Positions 1-8,114 of a stretch of DNA of 64,000 nucleotides are shown here, one piece after another. A program made the position numbers and the translations under genes. The stretch is from Tractidigestivibacter scatoligenes. GTDB lineage: Bacteria > Actinomycetota > Coriobacteriia > Coriobacteriales > Atopobiaceae. The stretch is taken from positions 62,001 through 126,000 of the forward strand of contig NZ_LOJF01000012.1 in NCBI RefSeq assembly GCF_001494635.1, in the 5' to 3' direction. Every line of letters begins with the position of its first letter. Position 1 is the stretch's first letter. The notes beneath the pieces are model-generated. The model made no database searches, was not told the origin of the DNA, and saw nothing but the letters and a program-made list of their open reading frames with translations.

Positions 1-343
1 ACCGAACCGTAAGAGCCAATCCCTCGTCATATATACTATGCATTGCATAATGTGCTGCTGAGAACGATACTATGTATTGCATAGCATATTGTCAACGATA
101 ATTCCCCTGATTGGATCTAGGAAAGAAGTGCTCCGCCGAGAATGGTGGACGTATCAGAGTATTAACTGCCTGCAGCAAGGCCGCATGCAGAATAGCCCCG
201 CTCCCCTCGGCTCTGGTATTCCCACACATGGTATGAGAGTTCCGAGTACAGATGGGAAGCAGGGCCTTTGTGTTTGTCGACACGCTTACGTATGGGCAAA
301 TAGCGCCAACTTTAGTCCGGCTAGCTCGTAGCGCGCAGAACCT
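1..343. other. Left-edge intergenic region with a repeated 17-bp motif
   Basis: No convincing gene is seen here; short open frames lack a ribosome site and family features. Positions 33-49 and 67-83 carry two near-identical copies of ATACTATGCATTGCATA (the second has T for C), 34 bp apart. The copies contain TATGCA/TGCATA dyads. The spacing of about three helical turns suggests a regulator-binding region for a gene to the left of the window. That is inference only. Confidence 0.4.
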
Positions 344-1228
344 TTAGCTCAGGCGCTCGCGAACGGCAGAGAGCGCTTCGGCGGCGTCGCAGTCCAAAAG
401 AACGCTCTGCCGCTCCAGCTGCGAGGGCGCCAGCATTTCTCCCTTGTTCAGCTGCACGTAGGTGGCATGGCGGTTCTGGGAGGCCAGCTTCCAGAACGGG
501 TACTTTATGATGACCGGCGTGTTGCCGCCCACGCCAACCTCCAGAAGCACGATGCGATCGCGTCGATGCTCGCGCAGGAAGTCGTCGTAGCGCTTGGCCG
601 CCGCATGCCAGCCCTCGTCCTCCACAAATGTGTCGTCGCAGCGCAGGTTGAGGGACATGGGTGCGCCGCAACGCGGGCAGCGCGGCACCAGTTCGCTGGG
701 AACGCGCAGGTCGCTCTGCCGCTCTGCCATCTGGCGCACCAGCTCCTCATTGTCGTAGGTGGCCTGGTGGCAGGGCTTGGAGCACTGCAGCAAGCCGTAG
801 TCGCCCTGCGTATAGAACAGCCGGTCGTGGTCGATGCCGGCGCGCTGGAACTGGTGGTCCACGTTGGTGGTCAGCACAAAGTACTCGCGTCCGCGCAGCA
901 TGTGGAGCAGGTCAAGGTACGGCTGGCCCACAGGGCAGTCGTAGCGGTTGAGCAGAATCGAGCGGCTCCACCATGCCCAGAGCGACTCCTCGTCCGGAAA
1001 GGGATAGAACCCGCCGGAGTACATGTCCGTTATGCCATATGCGTCGCGGAAGTCCGCAAAGTTGTCGTCAAAGCGCTTTCCCGCGTACGCGAAGCCCGCA
1101 GCGGTCGAGAGGCCCGCACCCGCGCCCACCAAGATGGCGTCGGCATCGCGCACCGCGTCCGCAATCCTATCCACGCACCCCGAGAAGCCCCCGGTAGATG
1201 TCGTAATCCACTGGCTTGAAAACATCAA
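344..1228 (-). CDS. Class M sirtuin (SirTM-type NAD-dependent protein ADP-ribosyltransferase/deacylase)
   Basis: Sirtuin Rossmann fold of 294 residues. GAGAGLS near residues 35-41 binds NAD; TTNVDHQF holds the conserved Asn/Asp/His region; a zinc site is suggested by CSKPC and a later CPRCG. The GDYGLLQC stretch is typical of SirTM enzymes that sit next to macrodomain hydrolases. In studied Firmicutes such enzymes ADP-ribosylate lipoylated GcvH-like proteins. The upstream macrodomain gene overlaps it. The long ATG start has an AAGGTG element 7 nt upstream; a GTG at 1174, overlapping the macrodomain stop, is an alternative that would remove 18 residues. Confidence 0.85.
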   Translation of the reverse strand: MMFSSQWITTSTGGFSGCVDRIADAVRDADAILVGAGAGLSTAAGFAYAGKRFDDNFADFRDAYGITDMYSGGFYPFPDEESLWAWWSRSILLNRYDCPVGQPYLDLLHMLRGREYFVLTTNVDHQFQRAGIDHDRLFYTQGDYGLLQCSKPCHQATYDNEELVRQMAERQSDLRVPSELVPRCPRCGAPMSLNLRCDDTFVEDEGWHAAAKRYDDFLREHRRDRIVLLEVGVGGNTPVIIKYPFWKLASQNRHATYVQLNKGEMLAPSQLERQSVLLDCDAAEALSAVRERLS

Positions 1229-1976
1229 AGATCACCTTCATCTTGCTGTTGGTCTGTCTCTTCCAGTCGCGCACCGTGGCCACGGCCACCTGCGCGGCCT
1301 CGCGGTTGGGGTAGCCAAACTCCCCCGTTGATATGCAGCAGAACGCCAGGCTGGCGAGCCCCCGCTCGTGCGCCAGCTCCAGGCAGGACGTGTAGCAGCT
1401 ATCCAGCAGCGCACGGTCATGCGGCGAGGGAATAGCGCCGCCCACGGTGGGACCCACCGTATGCAGCACGTGCGCAGCGGGAAGGTTGTAGCCGGGCGTT
1501 ATCTTTGCTCGACCCGTGGGCTCCTTGTGTCCCTGCGCGGCCATCTGGCGCGCGCACTCCAGCCGCATCTGGATGCCCGCGTACGTCTGGATGGCGTTGT
1601 CGATGCAGCGGTGGTTGGGCACAAAGCAGCCCAGCATCTGGCTGTTAGCCGCGTTGACGATGCCGTCCGCCGCAAGCCGGGTGATGTCGCCGCGCCACAC
1701 GGCGATGCCCTCGGGCGAGAAGGACATGTCCTTCTCGCCCACGGCACCACCGCGCTCGGCCAGGCGCTCCCGCAGGTACGCGTCCTGCACGCGCAGCAGC
1801 TCGGGGTCTGCCGGCTCGGGCGGTCGCACGTTCACGAGGGCCCTCAGCAGCAGCCGCTGGCCCTCCGCGTCGTCTGACACGTCGGGGGTGTCGCCGCCCC
1901 AGGCCCTTCTTTCCTCCTCGAGCGCACGGATGAGCCAGACCCTGCGCTCGTCCTGCGTCATGTCCTTCTCCGCCAT
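1167..1976 (-). CDS. Macrodomain protein-ADP-ribose hydrolase (SirTM-linked)
   Basis: Protein of 269 residues with an N-terminal helical part (about 1-90) and a C-terminal macrodomain beginning near GDITRLAADGIVNAANSQM. The segment LGCFVPNHRCIDNAI is characteristic of the zinc-containing macrodomains partnered with class M sirtuins. It is expected to remove ADP-ribose added by the neighbouring sirtuin. The two genes overlap and form a two-gene operon; the lipoyl carrier (GcvH-L) and LplA2 genes found with them in other bacteria are not present here. The region upstream of the start contains the divergent promoter of the next gene. Confidence 0.85.
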   Translation of the reverse strand: MAEKDMTQDERRVWLIRALEEERRAWGGDTPDVSDDAEGQRLLLRALVNVRPPEPADPELLRVQDAYLRERLAERGGAVGEKDMSFSPEGIAVWRGDITRLAADGIVNAANSQMLGCFVPNHRCIDNAIQTYAGIQMRLECARQMAAQGHKEPTGRAKITPGYNLPAAHVLHTVGPTVGGAIPSPHDRALLDSCYTSCLELAHERGLASLAFCCISTGEFGYPNREAAQVAVATVRDWKRQTNSKMKVIFDVFKPVDYDIYRGLLGVRG

Positions 1977-2066
1977 GTGGTGCCCCTTCCTCCCTCGCGG
2001 GCGAGACCGCTCGTATGGGACGCTCGTGTTTGCTGGGGCAATAGTAGCAAACGTGTCAATTTTTTC

Positions 2067-2103
2067 TTGACATGTTACGTGTCACAACATATATTACACG
2101 TAA
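2067..2103 (+). promoter_or_regulatory. Sigma-70-type promoter overlapped by an inverted-repeat operator
   Basis: TTGACA at 2067-2072 and TATATT at 2090-2095 are separated by exactly 17 bp. An 8-bp inverted repeat, TTACGTGT (2075-2082) and ACACGTAA (2096-2103), lies inside the spacer and just after the -10. A further ACGTGTCAA occurs at 2051. The promoter reads into the gene starting at 2123. A repressor bound here would block RNA polymerase; the Rrf2-family gene at the end of the cluster is the obvious candidate, by inference. Confidence 0.75.
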
Positions 2104-2122
2104 GCCACAAGAGAGGAGCCCC

Positions 2123-2734
2123 ATGAACGCACAGGACTGTCTGCAGACGCTTCGCGAGATCAAGGACGTGTCGTTTGCCACGGTGGACCAGGAGGGCCAC
2201 CCCCAGATCCGCATCATCGACGTGATGCTCGTGGACGAGGGCGCGCTGTACTTCTGCACCTCGCGCGGGAAGGACTTCCACGCGCAGCTGCTGCGCGACC
2301 CGCACGTGGCCATCGTGGGCATGACGCGCGACTTCAAGATGGTGCGCCTTGCCGGCGAGGTGCACTTTATCACCAACGATCCCCACACCTGGATCGACCG
2401 CATCTTCGAGCAGAATCCCTCGATGAACGACGTGTACCCCGGCCAGTCGCGCTACGTGCTGGACCCGTTCGTAATCGACAACGGTTGCGTCGAGATATTC
2501 GACCTGGGCGTCTCCCCCATCTATCGGCAGACCTTCTCGCTGGGCGGCGCGCCCACGCACCTACAGGGCTTCCAGATAACCGACGCCTGCATAGGCTGCG
2601 GCACGTGCGCGCGCAACTGCCCGCAGCAGTGCATCACCCCAGGCAAGCCCTTCGCCATAGCTCAGGAGCACTGCCTGCACTGCGGGCTGTGCTACGAGAA
2701 CTGCCCCGTTCAGGCCATAGAGAAAAGGGGATAG
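2123..2734 (+). CDS. PNPOx-like flavin-binding domain fused to a 2x[4Fe-4S] ferredoxin
   Basis: Start chosen at the ATG after GAGAGGAG. Residues 1-140 resemble the pyridoxamine-5'-phosphate oxidase-like split-barrel (FMN- or F420-binding) family. Residues 156-203 hold two ferredoxin motifs: CIGCGTCARNC and, from about residue 184, CLHCGLCYENC. The protein is therefore probably a small soluble flavo-iron-sulfur electron carrier or reductase; its substrate is unknown. It is the first gene of a four-gene plus-strand cluster and ends one base before the transporter start. Its linkage to an osmolyte/thiol-type transporter is unusual. Confidence 0.8.
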   Translation: MNAQDCLQTLREIKDVSFATVDQEGHPQIRIIDVMLVDEGALYFCTSRGKDFHAQLLRDPHVAIVGMTRDFKMVRLAGEVHFITNDPHTWIDRIFEQNPSMNDVYPGQSRYVLDPFVIDNGCVEIFDLGVSPIYRQTFSLGGAPTHLQGFQITDACIGCGTCARNCPQQCITPGKPFAIAQEHCLHCGLCYENCPVQAIEKRG

Positions 2735-4276
2735 ATGCTTGCACAGTCTTGGGACCTTCTCGTCCAACGCTGGGACTTCTTCTGGGGCCTGCTCCTTGAA
2801 CACATGGAGATATGCCTGGTTGCCGTCCTTATCGCCATCGTGTTTGGCGGCATCGCCGGCATCCTCATCAGCGAGTACCAGAAGGCGGCCAAGCCCACGC
2901 TGGCCGTCGTGAACTTCCTGTACACCATCCCGTCCATCAGCATGCTGGGCTTTCTCATCCCCTTCAGCGGTGTGGGCGACGCAACCGCCATCATCACGCT
3001 TACCGTCTACGCGCTGCTGCCCATGGTTCGTTCCACCTATACGGGTATGACCAACGTGGACCCCGCCATCATGGAGGCCGCTAGGGGCATGGGCGGCACG
3101 CGCATGCAGACGCTCGTGCGCGTGCAGCTGCCGCTGGCCCTGCCTGTCATCATGAGCGGCATCCGCAACATGGTCACCATGACCATCGCGCTTGGCGGCA
3201 TCGCGTCGTTCATCGGCGCGGGCGGCCTGGGTGTGGCAATCTATCGAGGCATCACCACCAACAACGCCGCAATGACCGTGGCGGGCAGCCTTCTCATTGC
3301 CGTGCTTGCCCTGGTGGTAGATGCCATTCTGGGCTTTGTCGAGAAGCGCATGCGGGCACGCGGAGCCAAGTCGCACCGCACCAACCGCAGGCTGGCCATT
3401 GGTGCCGCAGCGGCATGCGCGGCCGTGGCGCTGGGCGCAACCGTACCGGGGGCGCTCGCCGGGACCGGCGGCATCATCCACGTGGCCACCAAGCCCATGA
3501 CCGAGCAGTACGTGATGGGCGAAGCCCTCAAGATGCTCATCGAGCACGACACCAACCTCAAGGTAGAGCTCACCGAGGGCGTGGGTGGCGGTACCTCCAA
3601 CATCGAGCCCGCCATGGAATCCGGCCAGTTCGACCTGTACCCGGAGTACACGGGCACCGGTTGGGCGATGGTCCTCAAGAACGAGGGCACCTACTCCGAG
3701 GGCGAGTTCGACCAGCTGCAGGCAGGCTACCAGGAGCTTGGCATGAGCTGGGTGGGGATGTACGGCTTTGGCAACACATACGGCATGGCCGTGCGCAAGG
3801 ACGTCGCCGAAAAGTACAACCTCAAGACCTACTCAGACCTGGCCCGCGTGGCAGACCACCTGACCTTAGGCGCCGAGGCAGACTTCTTCGAGCGAGAGGA
3901 CGGCTACGATGCCCTCTGCAACACGTATGGCATGAGCTTTGGCAACACCATGCAGATGGACATCGGCCTCAAGTACGATGCGCTTGCCCAGGGCAGCGTC
4001 GATGCCATCGTGATCTTCACCACCGATGGCAAGCTGAGTACCGCAGACGCCACGGTCCTCACCGACGATAAGGGCTTCTTCCCCTCCTACCAGTGCGGCA
4101 ACGTCGTGCGCGACCAGGTGCTGCAGCAGCACACCGAGCTGCGTGGCGTGCTGGAGAAGCTCCAGGGCACCATCTCCGAGCAAGACATGGCGCGCATGAA
4201 CTACGAGGTTGAAGAGGAAGGCAAGGACCCCAAGACCGTAGCCGAGGAGTTTCTCCGCTCGAAGGGACTGATCTGA
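2735..4276 (+). CDS. ABC transporter permease fused to substrate-binding domain (OpuB/OpuC/EgtU type)
   Basis: A 513-residue fusion. The first ~210 residues form a ProW/OpuCB-type permease with several hydrophobic segments and the EAARGMGG coupling motif for the ATPase. A further hydrophobic segment near 225-245 leads to an extracytoplasmic OpuAC/QAT-family binding domain (about 245-513) containing GGGTSNIEP and DLYPEYTG. Known relatives carry choline, glycine betaine or carnitine; the same fused architecture is also used by EgtU, an ergothioneine importer, so substrate cannot be fixed by eye. It starts directly after the previous stop and overlaps the ATPase gene by ATGA. Confidence 0.85.
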   Translation: MLAQSWDLLVQRWDFFWGLLLEHMEICLVAVLIAIVFGGIAGILISEYQKAAKPTLAVVNFLYTIPSISMLGFLIPFSGVGDATAIITLTVYALLPMVRSTYTGMTNVDPAIMEAARGMGGTRMQTLVRVQLPLALPVIMSGIRNMVTMTIALGGIASFIGAGGLGVAIYRGITTNNAAMTVAGSLLIAVLALVVDAILGFVEKRMRARGAKSHRTNRRLAIGAAAACAAVALGATVPGALAGTGGIIHVATKPMTEQYVMGEALKMLIEHDTNLKVELTEGVGGGTSNIEPAMESGQFDLYPEYTGTGWAMVLKNEGTYSEGEFDQLQAGYQELGMSWVGMYGFGNTYGMAVRKDVAEKYNLKTYSDLARVADHLTLGAEADFFEREDGYDALCNTYGMSFGNTMQMDIGLKYDALAQGSVDAIVIFTTDGKLSTADATVLTDDKGFFPSYQCGNVVRDQVLQQHTELRGVLEKLQGTISEQDMARMNYEVEEEGKDPKTVAEEFLRSKGLI

Positions 4277-5109
4277 TGAGCACCACGACGACCAATGACG
4301 TCGCCATCGAGTATCGCGACATCTGCAAGGCCTATGGCGAGAAGAGCGTGCTCGAGCACCTGAACCTCAGGATTCCCAGGGGCGAGTTCATCACCATGAT
4401 CGGCTCCTCCGGTAGCGGCAAGACCACGGCGCTCAAGATGGTGAACCGCCTGATAGAGCCCACCTCGGGCACCGTGCTGGTGGACGGGCACGACGTACGT
4501 GAGACCGACCCCATCCGGCTGCGCCGCAACATCGGCTACGCCATCCAGGGCAGCGTGCTGTTCCCCCACATGACGGTGGAGGAAAACATCTCCTACGTGC
4601 CCAACCTGCTGAACAAGCACGACCACGAGCGCACGCGCAAGGCGGTGCGCACGTGGATGGACATCGTGGGGCTCCCCTGCGACCTCCTGGAGCGCTACCC
4701 GTCCGAGCTATCGGGCGGTCAGCAGCAGCGCGTGGGCATCGCACGGGCCCTGGCCGCGTCGCCCGACATCCTTCTGATGGACGAGCCGTTCGGCGCCGTG
4801 GACGAGATTACCCGCGGTCAGCTGCAGGTCGAAATAAGCCGCATCCACCGCGAGACCGGCATCACCGTAATGTTCGTGACCCACGACATAGGCGAGGCGC
4901 TGCGCCTGGGGACGCACGTGCTCGTGCTCGATGAGGGCAAGGTACAGCAATACGGTGCGTCCGAGGAGATTCTGGCGCGCCCCGCGACGGCATTCGTCGA
5001 GCAGCTGGTCTCGCGCCAGCGCCATGCCTGCGACCTTCCGGAAGACCAGCTGTGCGCCTGCACTCACAGCGGTGCGGCACGCGCGAGGGCGGCGCTCGCC
5101 GCGATGTAG
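4276..5109 (+). CDS. ABC transporter ATP-binding protein (OpuCA/EgtV-like)
   Basis: A 277-residue ATPase with Walker A GSSGSGKT (about 37-44), signature LSGGQQQR, Walker B ILLMDEPF and the switch His in FVTHD. It pairs with the fused permease, which it overlaps by one base. The tandem CBS domains that sense ionic strength in OpuA/OpuCA are absent; instead the C-terminus has a short tail with three cysteines (HACDLPEDQLCAC). The cysteine tail is seen in the sequence; a redox or metal role for it would be speculation. Confidence 0.88.
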   Translation: MSTTTTNDVAIEYRDICKAYGEKSVLEHLNLRIPRGEFITMIGSSGSGKTTALKMVNRLIEPTSGTVLVDGHDVRETDPIRLRRNIGYAIQGSVLFPHMTVEENISYVPNLLNKHDHERTRKAVRTWMDIVGLPCDLLERYPSELSGGQQQRVGIARALAASPDILLMDEPFGAVDEITRGQLQVEISRIHRETGITVMFVTHDIGEALRLGTHVLVLDEGKVQQYGASEEILARPATAFVEQLVSRQRHACDLPEDQLCACTHSGAARARAALAAM

Positions 5110-5174
5110 TACCCTCGCACAAGAGGCGGGAAGAAGACCCTTGGCAAGGCCGTTGATACGGAATAGGTGAACGG

Positions 5175-5609
5175 ATGCGGATAACCAGCAAGCTCACGAT
5201 GGCGGCGCACATGGTTTGCGCCATAGACTACTTTGGCGACACCAGGCCCGTCACCAGCGCCTTCCTCGCGGAAAGCATCGGCACGAGCCCCGTCATGGTA
5301 CGCACGATCATGGGCATGCTCAAGCAGGCAGGCATCATCAACTCCAGCAAGGGCAAGACCGGCATCACGCTGGCACGGCCGCTCGAGAAGATCACCCTTC
5401 TTGACCTGTGGCGCGCTGTGGATCAGAGCGACGCGGACTCGCTCTTCCACTTTCACGAGAGCCCCTGCCCGCAATGCCCCGTAGGCGGCAACATCCACGC
5501 CGCGCTGGACGGCAGGCTTGAGGCCGCCCAGCAGGCGCTGGAGGACCAGCTGCAGCGCACCACCATGGCGGACGTCGAGAAGGACATCCGCCTGCTGGCG
5601 GCCAGCTAG
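5175..5609 (+). CDS. Rrf2-family transcriptional regulator
   Basis: A 144-residue protein with the N-terminal Rrf2 winged helix (MRITSKLTMAAHM, then TSPVMVRTIMGMLKQAGII) and a cysteine pair in SPCPQCPVGGNIH near residues 93-104. Rrf2 proteins with cysteines in this region often bind an Fe-S cluster (IscR, NsrR, RsrR), though the usual three-cysteine spacing is not complete. AGGTGAACGG precedes the ATG. It lies 65 bp after the ATPase gene and is probably co-transcribed, which suggests it controls the inverted repeat upstream of position 2123. Confidence 0.85.
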   Translation: MRITSKLTMAAHMVCAIDYFGDTRPVTSAFLAESIGTSPVMVRTIMGMLKQAGIINSSKGKTGITLARPLEKITLLDLWRAVDQSDADSLFHFHESPCPQCPVGGNIHAALDGRLEAAQQALEDQLQRTTMADVEKDIRLLAAS

Positions 5610-5635
5610 GCGTTGCCGGACCGCCCGCTCGCAAC

Positions 5636-6373
5636 CTACGCTCGGTCGCAGTACGCGCGCACCGCGGCAGCGGCAAACTCGGCGGCACCAGGACCGGCCG
5701 CCGCGTTGATGTTGCGTGTGAAGTCGCCACCACTGCCGTATGCCTGGCCAAGCCCCGCCGGAATCTCGTCGGTGCAGTCGTAGTAGTTCTCGGTGATGAA
5801 TGCCTGGATCTTTGCAACCTGAGCCAGCGCCTCCTCGCACGAGGGGTCGGCCCCTTCGGCAGACATCCTCCCAAACGGCACGAAGAGCTCCATCAGGCTC
5901 TTGCCCATCGCGACCTGCTCCTCCTTTGGCCTTCCGGCCCACTTGTCCTCATATTCCTTCCGTTGCGGGGTCTTTCCCCACGAAGCCTTCGCCTGCTCGG
6001 CGTATTCGTCCAGCTTGCTCGTGTCGAACGGCTCGAATTCCAAGGTGTTCCCCTCTCCGCCCCTGAGGGCCTTTGCCATGCCTATCAGGCTGCCGATGTG
6101 CTCCCGACGAAGCTCCAGAAGCTCGATCTGTTGGTCGAGCGCTTTGTTCCGGTCGAAGCCGGGGCTGTCGAGAATTGCCCCTATGTCGGCAAGCGAGAAC
6201 TCCAGCTCCCGAAAGAGCATGATCTGCTGCAGCCGAGTCAGGTCGTCATCGCTGTAGAGCCTGTAGCCCGCCTCGCTGCGGGCGCTCGGCTTGAGCAGGC
6301 CTATCTTGTCGTAGTGATGCAGCGTTCGCACGCTCACGTGCGCAAGCTCGCTGACTTCATGCACGGTTCTCAC
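5636..6373 (-). CDS. MerR-family regulator with TipAS-like ligand domain
   Basis: Start taken at GTG 6373, preceded by GGGAGG. Residues 1-70 are a MerR DNA-binding domain (VRTVHEVSELAHVSVRTLHHYDKIGLL); a helical linker follows; residues ~125-245 match the TipAS antibiotic-recognition domain (WAGRPKEEQVAMG...FITENYYDC). In Streptomyces, TipA binds thiopeptides and activates promoters with 19-bp spacers. It has such a promoter of its own and is probably autoregulated. No obvious efflux or resistance gene is adjacent, so its targets lie elsewhere or are limited to itself. Confidence 0.88.
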   Translation of the reverse strand: MRTVHEVSELAHVSVRTLHHYDKIGLLKPSARSEAGYRLYSDDDLTRLQQIMLFRELEFSLADIGAILDSPGFDRNKALDQQIELLELRREHIGSLIGMAKALRGGEGNTLEFEPFDTSKLDEYAEQAKASWGKTPQRKEYEDKWAGRPKEEQVAMGKSLMELFVPFGRMSAEGADPSCEEALAQVAKIQAFITENYYDCTDEIPAGLGQAYGSGGDFTRNINAAAGPGAAEFAAAAVRAYCDRA

Positions 6374-6401
6374 GGACCCTCCCCTCGCTCGTCTTGGCCA
6401 C

Positions 6402-6432
6402 ACTCTAAGGTATGACGTTACGTGAGGGTCAA
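6402..6432 (-). promoter_or_regulatory. MerR-type promoter with 19-bp spacer
   Basis: On the minus strand TTGACC (6432-6427) and TAGAGT (6407-6402) are separated by 19 bp, the over-long spacer typical of MerR-activated promoters. The spacer holds the imperfect dyad CTCACGTAACGTCAT, similar to TipA-type sites. It lies 28 bp upstream of the regulator start, pointing to autoactivation. Confidence 0.7.
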
Positions 6433-6617
6433 GCATGTTCTGTCAGACAATTCCACCTCCGCCAATATCAGGCGGAAGGCCCGCGATGACGGCATCAAGG
6501 CGTTCGAGCATGGCTCGTCGCATTGCGGGAAAACACGCTTCTCTCCCATTCCTTAGCTTTGCATCTCATCCCGCCTTCGATAGAATCGCGCTAGAGCTGC
6601 CAAAAGGGAGGAAGCGC

Positions 6618-7043
6618 ATGGGACCGCAGGAAACTATTGCGCAGGCAATCGCACGCAAGGCGCACGCGGGGCAAACCGACAAAGCCGGCGCACCCTACAT
6701 CGAACATCCCGCACACGTGGCCGCATAGGTAAGCGGCGACAAGGCAAAGGCGACGGCATGGCTGCACGACGTTGTGGAAGATACGCCGACCACCCTCGAC
6801 GACCTGCGCGCGGCCGGCGTCGACGACGACGTGATCGACGCCCTCAAGCTACTCACGCACGACAAAAGCGTGCCCTATCTTGACTATGTGTCAAACCTGA
6901 AGCACAACGACCTCGCCCGAACGGTGAAGCTCGCCGACCTCACCCACAACAGCGACCTAAGCCGCCTGGCCAAGGTCACGGATGCCGACCGAGAGCGGGC
7001 GCAAAAGTACCGCCTCGCAATCGCCCTGCTACGTTCCCAGTGA
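6618..7043 (+). pseudogene. HD-domain (RelA/SpoT-hydrolase-like) protein interrupted by an amber codon
   Basis: From the ATG at 6618 (after GGGAGG) the frame reads MGPQETIAQAIARKAHAG, then PYIEHPAHVAA, a TAG at 6726-6728, and continues in the same frame with AWLHDVVEDTP and a helical C-terminus to 7043. Together the parts make a small HD phosphohydrolase of about 140 residues like those annotated as GTP pyrophosphokinase-like. The stop separates the first conserved His region from the HD pair, so translation without readthrough gives no intact active site. A single substitution would restore the gene, so the lesion may be recent. Confidence 0.75.
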
Positions 7044-7044
7044 G

Positions 7045-8076
7045 CTAGTCCGTCCGGTCGGCTAGAAACGCCAGCATCCTCTCGAATGCATCCCGTGCGA
7101 CCTCGTCCGAGCGCTCAGCAGCCACGAAGCAGTGCGGCATCTCCAGGCCACGTTCGGCCAGCGGGTCGATGAGCTCGTGCGTGACGCCCGCCTCCGAAAG
7201 CGCTGCATCCATGTGCCTCATGTCGTTGTGATACTCGCTACCAAGAAGCACCGCGGGCGGGTAGTCCGAGGTGACCCATTGGGTGGCATCGTAGCGATGG
7301 ACCTCCTCCTTGCTGAGGAAGATCGTGCCGCGAACGTAGTTGCCTATGAGGACCTTGGTGCCCAGGGAGAACTCGTCGTAGACGAGCGGTGCGTCGTCGA
7401 TCACGACGGCTCTCACCTGGTCTCGCTCTAGTGAAGGCTCGATGCCAAGCTCGGCGGCATACTCTGGGTTCGAGAGAACGGCACCCAACTGGCTGGATAT
7501 GATGACACCGGCAGACGAGCCCATGATGATGACATCATCCATGTCGAGGCCATACTCGTCCGCATGCGACTCGCACCAGGCCAGTGCCTGATTTGCCTGT
7601 ATAACAGGAACTGGAAAACGGCAGTCGGGCACGAGTCCATAGTCCACATTCACGACGTTGTATCCGGCCGCGCAGATGTCGTCCAGAAGCGACGTGACAT
7701 CACTCGATGCCAGCGGATCGCCCATACTCTTGCTGCCCCCAAAGAAACCGCCGCCGTGAAAATAGACCAACGTAGGCCTTCGCACGGAGGTATCCGAGTC
7801 GGGGTAGGTAATGTCTAGAAAGCTGTTGGGGTACTCGTCGGCGTAGGCAATATCGGTAACGATGCGCTGACCGTTGTCCCGCACCGCATCCATGGGCTCG
7901 CCCTCAGGTTCATAGGTGTTGGTCGTCTTGACCGTACCGGCCGAAAGCGCCTGGATTGCCCCAACCACAATCTGCGTGTGAGTAGCCAGCACCAGAGCGA
8001 GCACGACAAGAGCAACGCATATTCCGCCGACCACCCTTGCGAGCAGCCGTAGACGCCTCTTTGTCTTCTCTTTCAT
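7045..8076 (-). CDS. Membrane-anchored alpha/beta-hydrolase (esterase/lipase)
   Basis: A 343-residue protein with a basic N-terminus and one hydrophobic segment (about 14-34), likely a membrane anchor with the enzyme outside. Hydrolase features: oxyanion motif YFHGGGFFGG, nucleophile elbow GSSAG, and a candidate catalytic His in EMPHCF near the C-terminus. This is the BD-FAE/hormone-sensitive-lipase-like group; the natural ester is unknown. It is divergent from a TetR gene with shared operator-like repeats in the intergenic region, so it is the likely regulated target. It ends one base from the HD pseudogene on the other strand. Confidence 0.82.
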   Translation of the reverse strand: MKEKTKRRLRLLARVVGGICVALVVLALVLATHTQIVVGAIQALSAGTVKTTNTYEPEGEPMDAVRDNGQRIVTDIAYADEYPNSFLDITYPDSDTSVRRPTLVYFHGGGFFGGSKSMGDPLASSDVTSLLDDICAAGYNVVNVDYGLVPDCRFPVPVIQANQALAWCESHADEYGLDMDDVIIMGSSAGVIISSQLGAVLSNPEYAAELGIEPSLERDQVRAVVIDDAPLVYDEFSLGTKVLIGNYVRGTIFLSKEEVHRYDATQWVTSDYPPAVLLGSEYHNDMRHMDAALSEAGVTHELIDPLAERGLEMPHCFVAAERSDEVARDAFERMLAFLADRTD

Positions 8077-8114
8077 CTCGGCCCCCTGAAGAACGCCCTT
8101 GATTCATTGCCGTT

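Noticed and set aside
77-331. An 84-residue plus-strand open frame at the left end
   Set aside because: No ribosome site, no family resemblance, and it starts inside the repeated operator-like motif.
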